The notes beneath the pieces were generated by a model. It was not told the origin of the DNA and searched no databases. It saw only the letters and a list, made by a program, of their open reading frames with translations. The position numbers and the translations under genes were made by a program. Shown here one piece after another: positions 19,014 to 27,328 of a stretch of DNA of 64,000 nt. Source of the stretch: CAVTQY01 sp963736975 (GTDB lineage: Bacteria; Pseudomonadota; Alphaproteobacteria; Acetobacterales; Acetobacteraceae); contig CAVTQY010000001.1 in NCBI GenBank assembly GCA_963736975.1, forward strand, positions 1-64,000, written 5' to 3'. Each line of letters opens with the position of its first letter. Positions within the stretch are counted from its first letter, which is position 1.

Positions 19014-19960
19014 GCCCGGCGGACCCGTGGATCGAGCGCGGCGTAGAGCAGGTCCACCAGCAGGTTCAGCGTGACGAACAGCACGGAGATGACCAGCACG
19101 ACGCCCTGCACCTCGGGGTAGTCGCGCGCATTTACCGCATCCACCAGCATTCCCGACAGGCCGGGATAGTTGAACACGTATTCCACCAGCACGGTGCCGC
19201 CGAGCAGCGTTCCGAGATTGAGCGCCACCACGGTCATCACCGGCGCCAGGGCGTTGCGCAGCACGTGGTGCAGCAGCACTCGCCGGCGCTTCACGCCCTT
19301 GGCGCGCGCCGTGCGGACATAGTCGCGCATCGACACGTCCAGCACCGCGGCGCGGGTCATGCGGAACACCACCGAATAGAGTCCGGCGGCAATGGTGATT
19401 GCCGGCATTGCGAGCAGCGCGAAGTGCCGCGCCGGGTTGTCCGTCAACGGCACATAACCGCCGGCCGAGACCCAATGCAGGTTCTGCGCGAACACCAGCA
19501 CCAGCAGCGTGCCCACCACGAATACCGGTACCGCAAGACCGAGCGCCGCCGCGCCGGAGGCGACGCGGTCCAGTACGCCGCCCCGCCGCAGTGCCGCGCC
19601 CAATCCGGCCGGCACGCCGAAGCCCAGCGCCAATACAGCCGCGGCGCCGATCAGCTCCAAGGTACGCGGCAGGCGCTGCATGATTTCATCGACAACCGGG
19701 CTGCCGTCCTGCAGGCTGTCGCCGAGATCGCCATGCAGCAGGCTGTCCATGCTGTCCACGTATTGCAGGCCGATGGGCAGCGTCAGCCCAAGTTGCTGGC
19801 GCAACTGCTGGACCGCCGCCGGATCGGGCGCCACTCCGCCTTGCGAGAGCAGGAGCTCGGCGGGATCGCCGGGCACGAAGCGGATGGCGAGGAAGACGAT
19901 GCTGGCAACGATCCACACCAGCACGAACGAAACGCCGATCCGCTTCAGGACCCAGATCAT
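19010..19960 (-). CDS. ABC transporter permease, DppB type, importer 1
   Basis: About 316 residues from the ATG at 19960, which overlaps the hyuB stop as ATGA. The N-terminus MIWVLKRIGVSFVLVWIVAS is the first membrane helix, followed by RFVPGDPAELLLSQ, typical of DppB/OppB. The EAA loop is DYVRTARAKGVKRRRVLLHHVLRNAL, and six membrane segments are apparent. It should form the membrane pore together with the permease half of the downstream fusion. The tight overlap with hyuB ties transport and ring-opening enzyme into one transcript. Confidence 0.92.
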   Translation of the reverse strand: MIWVLKRIGVSFVLVWIVASIVFLAIRFVPGDPAELLLSQGGVAPDPAAVQQLRQQLGLTLPIGLQYVDSMDSLLHGDLGDSLQDGSPVVDEIMQRLPRTLELIGAAAVLALGFGVPAGLGAALRRGGVLDRVASGAAALGLAVPVFVVGTLLVLVFAQNLHWVSAGGYVPLTDNPARHFALLAMPAITIAAGLYSVVFRMTRAAVLDVSMRDYVRTARAKGVKRRRVLLHHVLRNALAPVMTVVALNLGTLLGGTVLVEYVFNYPGLSGMLVDAVNARDYPEVQGVVLVISVLFVTLNLLVDLLYAALDPRVRRA

Positions 19961-21609
19961 GCCGCGCCGTACACCGCCCGCGCCGTGGCTGCATCGATGC
20001 GCTTCTCCGCTACGTCCCGGGCGACGGCGGCGCGGTCGCGCTGCCCGGGCGGACCGTAGCCGCCCGCGCCGGCGGTAATGATCTCGACGATCTGTCCCGG
20101 CGTCAGCGCGCCCGAGCCGTGATCGAACGGCGCGACGTCCTTGCCGAGCACGAAGGCACCCTTGCCGCCCGGCAGACCGCTCGCCAGCCCCCAGGGCGGC
20201 GAATGGAGGCGGGAGACATCGATGCGCAGCCGGCAGTCGGCCTCGGCGCGATAGACCCGGCGCAACCCCATCCCGCCGCGAAACCGTCCGCAGCCGCCGG
20301 AACGGTCCACCAGCTCGTAGCGCAACAAGGTCAGCGGGTATTCCACCTCCAAGGCCTCGACCGGCAGGTTGGAGGTGTTGGTCATGTGCACATGCACGCC
20401 GTCCAGGCCGTCTTTGCCGGCGCGGGCGCCGAAGCCGCCGCCGATTGTTTCCAGATACACCCACAGCCGGTTCGTGCCGGGTAGTTGCCCGGCGAAGGTC
20501 ACCGACGTGCAGGCGCCGTTGCTGGCCGCGGTGACCCTGTCGGGCACCGCTTCAGCCAGCGCGCCGTGGATCAGATCGACGACGCGCTGGCACGCGCCCA
20601 ACCGTCCGTTCACTGCTGCCGGATGCACGCAATTGACAATTGTGCCCTCCGGCGCGGTGACATGCAGCGGGCGAGCCAGCCCCGCATTGGGCAGGATGGT
20701 GGGATCAACCACCGTCTTCACAGCGTAATAAACTGTGGACAGCAACGCGGTCCATGTCATGTTGAGCCCGGCCCGTACCTGCGGATCGGCGTCGAAATGC
20801 AGATGCATCTCGTCGCCGCGCACGGTGATGGCGCAGGACATATCCAGCTCGCCATCGATCTCCGGACAGTCGTAACGATCGGCGAAGCGACAGGTGCCAT
20901 CGGGGATTTGTGCGATCCCGGCGCGCATCTTGCGTTCGGCGTAGTCCTGCAGCGCGTCGCCCGCGGCCAACACGGTCTCGCGCCCATATCGAGCGCAAAG
21001 TGCGGTCAGCCGCTGCACCCCGAGCCGGTTGGCGGCCATTTGCGCGCGCAGATCGGACAGCCGCTCGCGCGGTACTTGGCAGTTCAGCAGGATCAGCTCC
21101 TGCACGTCGGTCTGCAACTCGCCGGCACGGTAGAGCCGGATCGGCGGGATGCGCAGTCCTTCCTGGTAGATGTGCGCGTGCCCGCGATCGGCGAAATCGG
21201 CGTGATGCGCCAGATTCACTGCCCAGGCGATGATGCTGCCGTCAACGAATACCGGCTCAGCCAGCACGATGTCCGGCAGATGCGTGCCACCGCCTTCGTA
21301 GGCATCGTTGCCGACGAAGACATCGCCCGGCCGCATGCCAGCCGCCGGGTGGCGTTTCATGATGTGCGGCAGCAGGCCGATGAAACTGCCGAGATGCATC
21401 GGGATATGCTCGGCCTGGCAGAGAGTGTTGCCGTGAATGTCGAACAGCGCCGTGGAGCAATCACGCCGTTCCTTGATGTTGGTGGAGAAACTGGCGCGGA
21501 TCAGCGCCTCCCCCATCTCCTCCGTGATGGAGGAGAGCGCGCTGCCGATCACCTCGACCGTGATCGGGTCTATCTGCGGCGTTTCGGCGACGGCGAGGGC
21601 GTGACTCAT
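19957..21609 (-). CDS. hyuB: Hydantoinase B/oxoprolinase family protein (first copy)
   Basis: A 550-residue cytoplasmic enzyme subunit. Family marks include the N-terminal DPITVEVIGSALSSITEEMGEALIRASFSTNIKERRDCSTALFD, the segment LGSFIGLLPHIMKRHP, GDVFVGNDAYEGGGTHLPDI, and the glycine-rich GGFGARAGKDGLDGVHVHMTNTSNLP near the C-terminus. With HyuA it forms the ATP-dependent hydantoinase/5-oxoprolinase/acetone-carboxylase superfamily complex that opens cyclic amides or carboxylates related substrates. The ATG at 21609 overlaps the hyuA stop. The flanking importers suggest that the substrate is imported. The exact substrate cannot be read from sequence. Confidence 0.9.
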   Translation of the reverse strand: MSHALAVAETPQIDPITVEVIGSALSSITEEMGEALIRASFSTNIKERRDCSTALFDIHGNTLCQAEHIPMHLGSFIGLLPHIMKRHPAAGMRPGDVFVGNDAYEGGGTHLPDIVLAEPVFVDGSIIAWAVNLAHHADFADRGHAHIYQEGLRIPPIRLYRAGELQTDVQELILLNCQVPRERLSDLRAQMAANRLGVQRLTALCARYGRETVLAAGDALQDYAERKMRAGIAQIPDGTCRFADRYDCPEIDGELDMSCAITVRGDEMHLHFDADPQVRAGLNMTWTALLSTVYYAVKTVVDPTILPNAGLARPLHVTAPEGTIVNCVHPAAVNGRLGACQRVVDLIHGALAEAVPDRVTAASNGACTSVTFAGQLPGTNRLWVYLETIGGGFGARAGKDGLDGVHVHMTNTSNLPVEALEVEYPLTLLRYELVDRSGGCGRFRGGMGLRRVYRAEADCRLRIDVSRLHSPPWGLASGLPGGKGAFVLGKDVAPFDHGSGALTPGQIVEIITAGAGGYGPPGQRDRAAVARDVAEKRIDAATARAVYGAA

Positions 21610-23657
21610 GCGGCCTCCAGGATGAGGTTCAGAAATGGCTCCACGCGTGCCGTCATCCCCGGCAGAATGACCGTCGTAGCATCCATCTGCTCGATAATCG
21701 CCGGGCCGGCGATGCGATGGCCGGCGTCGAGCTTGTCGCGGTCATAGACAGGGCAGGGGACCCAACCCCCCGCTTCCGGCAGCCACACGTTGCGGGAACC
21801 GCTGATCGCGGCGCTTGCATCGGCGCCGCGCTCGGGCCGCGGATGAAATTCCGCCTTGCGCACAAGCCCAGTCGCCTCCACGCGGAAAGTCACGAGCTGC
21901 ATCGGTTCTTCCTCGGCGACGAAGCCATACATCCGTTGGTGCGCCTCGACGAAGCCCTCGGCCAGCCTGTCCAACGTGGCCGGGGTTACCGCGCTGTCAG
22001 GCATCGGCACTGACAGTTCGTAGTTCTGTCCGGCATAGCGCATATCGACCGTGCGGGCGATGCGCCGTGCTTCCGGCGGGATGTGCTCCTCGGCGAACCA
22101 CGCTTCGGCCTGTCGCGAGAGATCGGCGAATGCTTGCTCGATCTCGGCCAGCGCCGCGGTATGCAAGGTGTGCAGCCGCGTGGTGGCGAAATCGGCGCGC
22201 AAATCGGTCAGCAGCAGTCCCATGGCGCAGAGGATGCCCGGATTGCGCGGCACCAGGATGCGGCTGATGTCCAGCTCCTGCGCAAGTCGCGCCGCGTGCA
22301 GCGGACCGGCGCCGCCGAACGCAACCAGCGTATAGTCGCGCGGATCATGCCCGCGCTGAACGCTGATCACGCGAATCGCGCGCGCCATGTTCGCGGTAAC
22401 GACAGAAATGATCCCCTGCGCCGCCGCCGTTGTTTCCAACCCCAGCGCGTCGGCTAGCCGGGCGATGGCGGCACGCGCGAGGTCCTGGCGGACCGGCATC
22501 CGCCCGCCCAACAAATGCGTCGGGTTGAGCGTCTGCAACACCACATTGGCGTCGGTGACGGTCGGCTCGGCATTGCCGCGGTCGTAGCACACCGGCCCCG
22601 GATCGGCGCCGGCGCTCCGCGGCCCCACTTTCAACAGCCCGCCGCTATCGACATACGCGATCGATCCGCCGCCGGCGCCTACCGTGTGAATATCCAGCAT
22701 CGGTGCCTTGATCGGATAACCGTGCACGACAGCTTCGCTCGCCAGCCGGCACACGCCGCCTTGCAGCAGCGCCACGTCGGTGCTGGTGCCGCCCATATCG
22801 AAGGTGATCAGGTTCTCGATCCCGGCCAAGCGGCCGACCGCCTGCGCCGCCACGACGCCGGTGCTGGGGCCGGAGAGCACTGTGCGCACCGGCAGCCGCG
22901 CGGCCTGCTCGAAGCCGATCACCCCGCCATTCGATTGCGTCAGATGCGGCTTCACCGAGAGGCCAAGCTGCGCCAGCCGCTCGCCCAATCGCCGGATGTA
23001 GCCTTGCATCACCGGCCCGAGATACGCATTCACCACGGCGCTCGATAGCCGCTCGTATTCGCGGAACTCGGGTGCCACCTCATATGAGGCGCAGGCGAAC
23101 GCTTCCGGAAACTCCTCGGCCACGATCGCCCGCGCTTTCGCCTCATGCTCGGGGCGGATGAAACTATAGAGGAAGCAGATCGCCACCGCCTTCACTCCCG
23201 CGGCCCGCAACGCCCGTGCCGCATCGCGCACCGCCTGTTCATCAAGCTGTGTCTCGATGCTGCCGTCGTGACGGATGCGCTCGGGGACCTCCAGGCGCAG
23301 GTCGCGGGCCACCAGCACCGGCGGCTTGTCGGTTTGCAGGTCATACAGGTCAGGCCGTTTCTGCCGCCCGATCTCCAGCAGGTCGCGGAACCCGTCCGAG
23401 GTGATCAGGCCGGTGGGCACGCCCCGATGCTGGATCAGTGCATTGGTAGCGACCGTCGTGCCGTGGCCGAAATAGCCGAGGTCGTGGGAGCGTGCCTCGA
23501 CGCGGCCGATACCCTCCTCCACGCCCTGCGCGATGCCGCGCGAGGGGTCGTCCGGCGTGGAGGAGACCTTCCAGACCTCGACCCGGCCGCTGTTTTCCTC
23601 GAACAGGCACACGTCGGTGAACGTGCCGCCGGAATCGACGCCAACCCTCCAGGCCAT
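21606..23657 (-). CDS. hyuA: Hydantoinase A/oxoprolinase family protein (first copy)
   Basis: About 683 residues from the ATG at 23657, where the protein begins MAWRVGVDSGGTFTDVCLFEE, the nucleotide-binding phosphate-1 motif of the ASKHA-like HyuA family. Further marks are GHGTTVATNALIQ, ITSDGFRDLLEIGRQ, TFDMGGTSTDVALL, VGAGGGSIAYVD and GPRSAGADPGPVCY. HyuA supplies ATP-dependent phosphorylation of the cyclic amide while HyuB completes opening. The start codon overlaps the stop of the upstream permease gene by one base (TGATG), so the enzyme pair is embedded between transporter genes in a single transcription unit. A second, divergent copy of the pair is at 53.1-56.9 kb. Confidence 0.9.
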   Translation of the reverse strand: MAWRVGVDSGGTFTDVCLFEENSGRVEVWKVSSTPDDPSRGIAQGVEEGIGRVEARSHDLGYFGHGTTVATNALIQHRGVPTGLITSDGFRDLLEIGRQKRPDLYDLQTDKPPVLVARDLRLEVPERIRHDGSIETQLDEQAVRDAARALRAAGVKAVAICFLYSFIRPEHEAKARAIVAEEFPEAFACASYEVAPEFREYERLSSAVVNAYLGPVMQGYIRRLGERLAQLGLSVKPHLTQSNGGVIGFEQAARLPVRTVLSGPSTGVVAAQAVGRLAGIENLITFDMGGTSTDVALLQGGVCRLASEAVVHGYPIKAPMLDIHTVGAGGGSIAYVDSGGLLKVGPRSAGADPGPVCYDRGNAEPTVTDANVVLQTLNPTHLLGGRMPVRQDLARAAIARLADALGLETTAAAQGIISVVTANMARAIRVISVQRGHDPRDYTLVAFGGAGPLHAARLAQELDISRILVPRNPGILCAMGLLLTDLRADFATTRLHTLHTAALAEIEQAFADLSRQAEAWFAEEHIPPEARRIARTVDMRYAGQNYELSVPMPDSAVTPATLDRLAEGFVEAHQRMYGFVAEEEPMQLVTFRVEATGLVRKAEFHPRPERGADASAAISGSRNVWLPEAGGWVPCPVYDRDKLDAGHRIAGPAIIEQMDATTVILPGMTARVEPFLNLILEAA

Positions 23658-24529
23658 CACAACCCCCGTGGATCCAACGCGTCCCGCAATCCGTCGCCCA
23701 CCAGGTTGAAGGACAGCACGCAGAGGAAAATCGCCAGCCCGGGAAATACCGCCAGCCACGGCGCTTGCGACAGAAACTGCTGCGCCGCATTCAGCATCGA
23801 GCCCCAGGAAGGCAATGGCGGCTGCTGACCCAGGCCCAGGAAGGACAGGCTTGCTTCGGCAATGATCGCCTGCGCAATCGACAACGTCGCCTGCACCAAT
23901 ACCGGCGGCACGATGTTCGGCGCCACATGCCTGAGCGCCACACGCCAGCCCGGATTGCCGATCGCCCAGGCCGCCTCCACATAGTCATGGCTCGCGGCAT
24001 CCATAGTCGCCGCCCGCGCCACCCGCATGAAACGCGGCGCCGTGCTGACGCCGATGGCGATCATGGCGTTCGTCAGGTTCGGCCCGAGGAACGCCGCCAG
24101 AGCAATCGCCAGGATCAGAAACGGACACGCCAGCATCGCGTCGATGATGCGGCTGAACACCGCATCGACGATGCCGCCGACAAACCCCGCCACCAGTCCC
24201 ATCGGCACGCCAATCGCCGCCGCGATCAATACCGATACCAAACCAGCCAACATCGACGCCCGGGCGCCATAAATCACGCGCGAGAGCACATCACGCCCCA
24301 GTTCGTCCGTGCCCATCCAATGCGCCCAGGACGGCGCCTTGCGTATGGCAGTCCAACTCGTTGCAATCGGATCATACGGCGCAATCACCGGCGCAAACAC
24401 AGCCACGGCAACAAACACTGCGATCACCACCAATCCCGCAACCGCGGCGGGCCGGCCGAGAAAACCCCGAATCGCCAGCCGCGCCGGGCTCTCGACCGTG
24501 GTGATCAGCCCTGCTGTCGTAGCGCTCAT
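23657..24529 (-). CDS. ABC transporter permease, DppC type, importer 2
   Basis: About 290 residues from the ATG at 24529 (MSATTAGLITTVES). After a first helix come HWMGTDELGRDVLSRVIYGARASMLAG and the EAA loop WAIGNPGWRVALRHVAPNIVPPVLV, standard for DppC/OppC permeases. It ends directly in the hyuA start. The open frame upstream of 24529 consists of the repeat sequence that fills the gap to dppB and was excluded. Importer 2 has this permease, a DppB-type permease and a binding protein, but no ATPase gene of its own nearby. Confidence 0.9.
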   Translation of the reverse strand: MSATTAGLITTVESPARLAIRGFLGRPAAVAGLVVIAVFVAVAVFAPVIAPYDPIATSWTAIRKAPSWAHWMGTDELGRDVLSRVIYGARASMLAGLVSVLIAAAIGVPMGLVAGFVGGIVDAVFSRIIDAMLACPFLILAIALAAFLGPNLTNAMIAIGVSTAPRFMRVARAATMDAASHDYVEAAWAIGNPGWRVALRHVAPNIVPPVLVQATLSIAQAIIAEASLSFLGLGQQPPLPSWGSMLNAAQQFLSQAPWLAVFPGLAIFLCVLSFNLVGDGLRDALDPRGL

Positions 24530-24546
24530 GGGGGTGCGCGCCTCTT

Positions 24547-24680
24547 GAGGGCCAAGGGGCTCTGCCCCTTGGAGCCCCGCCAGGGGACTTGTTCCCCGGA
24601 CCCCTTTGAGGGCTTCGCCGCGAAGATAGGGATCCAAGGGCCGGCGGCCCTTGGTGGGGGGGCCGGGGGGCAAAGCCACC
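24547..24680. repeat. Complex G/C-rich hairpin repeat in the dppB-dppC gap
   Basis: The 175-base gap between the two importer-2 permease genes is filled by several short inverted repeats, for example CCAAGGGGC facing GCCCCTTGG near 24561-24582, and a CCAAGGGCC/GGCCCTTGG pair near 24632-24652. This mosaic of palindromes is typical of a dispersed intergenic repeat of Acetobacteraceae-like genomes. It may attenuate or stabilise the polycistronic mRNA between the two genes. Confidence 0.65.
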
Positions 24681-24704
24681 CGGTCTCGAAAGGCACGCGC
24701 CCCA

Positions 24705-25649
24705 TCAGGCGCCGCGAAGGCGAGGGTTGATCACCACGTACAGCACGTCGGCTATCAGGTTCAGGGCGACGTAGAGGAACGCGGTGACGAGGACTACGCC
24801 TTGGACCACGGGGTAATCGCGGTTGAACACCGCATCGACAATCAGCTTGCCGAAGCCTGGGATGCTGAACACTTGTTCGGTCAGCACCGCGCCGGAGAGC
24901 AGCGTACCGAGTTCAAGCGCGCCGAGTGTTACAACGGGGATCAGTGCGTTGCGCAGCGCGTGGCGGGTGATCACCAGCAGTTCCGAAAGGCCTTTCGCGC
25001 GAGCCGTGCGCACGTAGTCCTGGCCGAGGGCGGTCAGCATGGCGCTGCGCGTATGGCGCATCAGGATGGCGGCAATTGCGTTGCCCAGAACGAAGGCGGG
25101 CATGATGGTGGTTGCCCATGAGCGCACCCAGTCCTGTGTCAGCGGCACGTATCCTGAAGGTGGCAGCCAGCCGAGGTCCACCGAGATAAGCAGGATCAGC
25201 ATGATGCCGAGCCAGAAAGTCGGTGTGGACAGGCCGGCCAGACCGATTGCATTGGCGAGCCAGTCCCAGATGGTGTTGCGTTCCACCGCCGCGATCACGC
25301 CGGTTGGCACACCGATCAGCACGGCGATGATGAAGGCCATGGCGCTGAGTTGCAGCGTGACCGGCAACTTCTCTTCGACAAGCTGCATCACCGGCTCGCG
25401 GTTGCGCCAGGAATAACCGAGATCGCCGTGCAACAGTTTGCCCAGCCAGTGTACGTATTGGACCGGCAACGGTTTGTCGAGCCACAGCTCTGCGCGGATC
25501 TGGGCGATTGCGGCGGGGTCCTGGTCCTCGCCGGCGATTACGCGGGCTGGGTCGCCGGGCATGAGCTGCTGGAGACAAAACACCAGAACGCTGACCAACA
25601 GCAGGGTAGGCAGGATCTGCGCAAAGCGCAGGCCAAGATGACCGTTCAT
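24705..25649 (-). CDS. ABC transporter permease, DppB type, importer 2
   Basis: A 314-residue permease. The first helix (ILPTLLLVSVLVFCLQQLMPGDPARVIAGE) has the DppB-type P-G-D-P motif, and the EAA loop is DYVRTARAKGLSELLVITRHALRNAL. The end reads VLYVVINPRLRGA, as usual for DppB. It is separated by 175 bases of repeat sequence from the DppC gene and by 73 bases from the binding-protein stop, both longer gaps than elsewhere in this operon. Confidence 0.92.
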   Translation of the reverse strand: MNGHLGLRFAQILPTLLLVSVLVFCLQQLMPGDPARVIAGEDQDPAAIAQIRAELWLDKPLPVQYVHWLGKLLHGDLGYSWRNREPVMQLVEEKLPVTLQLSAMAFIIAVLIGVPTGVIAAVERNTIWDWLANAIGLAGLSTPTFWLGIMLILLISVDLGWLPPSGYVPLTQDWVRSWATTIMPAFVLGNAIAAILMRHTRSAMLTALGQDYVRTARAKGLSELLVITRHALRNALIPVVTLGALELGTLLSGAVLTEQVFSIPGFGKLIVDAVFNRDYPVVQGVVLVTAFLYVALNLIADVLYVVINPRLRGA

Positions 25650-25664
25650 TACGCCAGCTTCGAG

Positions 25665-25720
25665 CTCACCTCTCCCGCTTGGCGGGAGAGGTCGGCGCGT
25701 GCTTGCGCACCGGGTGAGGG
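25665..25720. repeat. Dispersed palindromic repeat (same family as the copy inside hyuA)
   Basis: A 56-base element beginning CTCACCTCTCCCGC and ending GGGTGAGGG, with an inner hairpin (CTCTCCCGC/GCGGGAGAG) and matching outer ends (CTCACC/GGTGAG). It lies between the binding-protein stop and the dppB start of importer 2. The reverse complement of the copy at 55027-55080 aligns with it along its whole length, apart from the variable loops. Confidence 0.8.
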
Positions 25721-25722
25721 CG

Positions 25723-27241
25723 TCATTGCTGCAGCTCCAGCCCCTGCACGCGGATCATGCCATCGGGCACCGGGCGGAACCCGCTCAGCTTTGCCGTCAT
25801 CCCGACGATGTTTTTCGGCGTCCAGAGATAGATCAACGGCAGGTCCTGCCGTTCCAGGTTCCACATCTTCGCGTACAGAGTATCGCGTTGGGGGATGTCG
25901 GTGATGGTGCGGGCCTGGTCCAGCATCTGGTCCACGACTGCGTTGGAATAGTTGCCGACGTTGTTGCGTTGATTGCTGTGCAGGAAGGCGTAGGTATTGC
26001 CGTCCATATCGACGCGGCCGGACCAGCCGATCAGATACGCCTGGAAATTGCCCTGATAGGATTCCTGCAAAGAAGTTGCAAATTCGGTGGACTGCACCTT
26101 CACGTTCGAACCCGGCTTCCGCCGCCATCGACTGGATCACCTGTGCGGTTTGCAGCACGTCCGGGCTGTTCGGAGTCATCAGCGTCACTGTGATAGGCGG
26201 CTTGACGCCGGCCTGTTGCAGCAGCGTCTTGGCTTTGGCCACGTCGCGCGGCGGCGGCTGGATCGACTTGATGTAGAACGGCGATGCACTCGGTACCGCC
26301 TGCGCGGTCGGGGTGTACATGCCGTTATACACTACCTGGATCAGCGCCGCGCGATCGATCGACAGCTCGAAGGCCTGCCGCACCAGCTTGTTCTGCCCGA
26401 GCGGCGTATCGGCCCGTGGCCCGTGCGCAGTGTTGATGGTGATCCCCTGATACCCGAGATTGTCGCTGACCACGAGACGCAGCTTCGGATCGGCCTTCAC
26501 CGCTGCGGCATCGGTGGGGACGATATATTCCACCAGATCGACCGCGCCCGCTTTCAGATTGGCCAGGCGCACCGAGGAATCGACGATCGGTTGATAGATC
26601 ACCCGGTCGAAATGGATGTCCTTGGCGCCCCAGTAATCCTTGAAGCGCTGCAGCACGATGCGGTCCTGCGGCACGCGTTCGACGAAGCTGAACGGTCCGG
26701 CGCAGACCGGATGCAGACCGAAATCCTTGCCCTCCTTCTCCGCCGCCTGCGGCGCCAGGATCATGCCGGCGCGGTCGGCCAGTTGCGACAGGAACGGCGA
26801 GGACGGCTGTTTCAGCACGATCCGCACCGTCAGCGGATCAGCCACCTCCACGTGATCGATGCTGTTGATCTCGCTCTTTCGGAAGCTGCCGGGCATCGTA
26901 AGATAGCGCTCGAGCGTGTATTTCACTGCCGCTGCGTCCAGCTTCTCGCCGTCCTGGAACAGCACGTTCGGGCGCAGATGGATGACCAACGTTTTGCTGT
27001 CCGCCCATTCGTAGCCGGTGGCGAGCATCGGCACGATTTGCAGTTTTTCGTCGATGTCGAACAGCTTGTCGCACAATCCTGCGAAGACGATCCGGCCGAC
27101 ATAGGTGCTAGACAGGGTGGGGTCGAGGATGTCGGCATCCTCCCGCAGCGCGATATGCAGGGTTTGCGCGGCGGCGGGGCGGGGCAGGGCGGGCAGCACG
27201 GCCAGCGCGGCGCAAGCGGCCGCGAGCAGAGTTCGGCGCAT
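25723..27241 (-). pseudogene. ABC substrate-binding protein (SBP family 5), importer 2, one-base frameshift
   Basis: From the ATG at 27241 the protein has a signal peptide (RRTLLAAACAALAVLPALPRP, cleaved near AAAQ) and a family-5 binding domain (LHIALREDADILDPTLSS; LVIHLRPNVLFQDGEKLDA; LVRQAFELSIDRAALIQVVY). At about 26105-26106 the codons TTC GAA C shift frame. Removing one A restores AGF-D-VKVQSTEFATSLQES and the normal C-terminus, which then continues to a stop at 25723 (YLIGWSGRVDMDGN, LQQ at the end). With the shift the gene would end in unrelated sequence. Whether this is a real mutation or a homopolymer error needs read-level data. The gene is first in the importer-2/hyu operon and divergent from the selD fusion, 87 bases away. 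Confidence 0.85.
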
Positions 27242-27328
27242 CGATGTGAGCCTCCCGGATTTGCCCGCGAGTTTTGCCCCACCAGCGAATCGCTTCAAGA
27301 CCGCACGGCGCTCGGTTAGCCTTCGCCG

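Noticed and set aside
17166..19475. N-terminal extension of the permease-ATPase fusion
   Set aside because: The extra ~150 residues are Arg/Ala/Gly-rich sequence overlapping dppB in another frame; the ATGA start at 19013 fits all family members.
27242..27328. Riboswitch or selenium-related RNA element in front of selD
   Set aside because: The 87-base divergent gap shows no conserved structure I can recognise.
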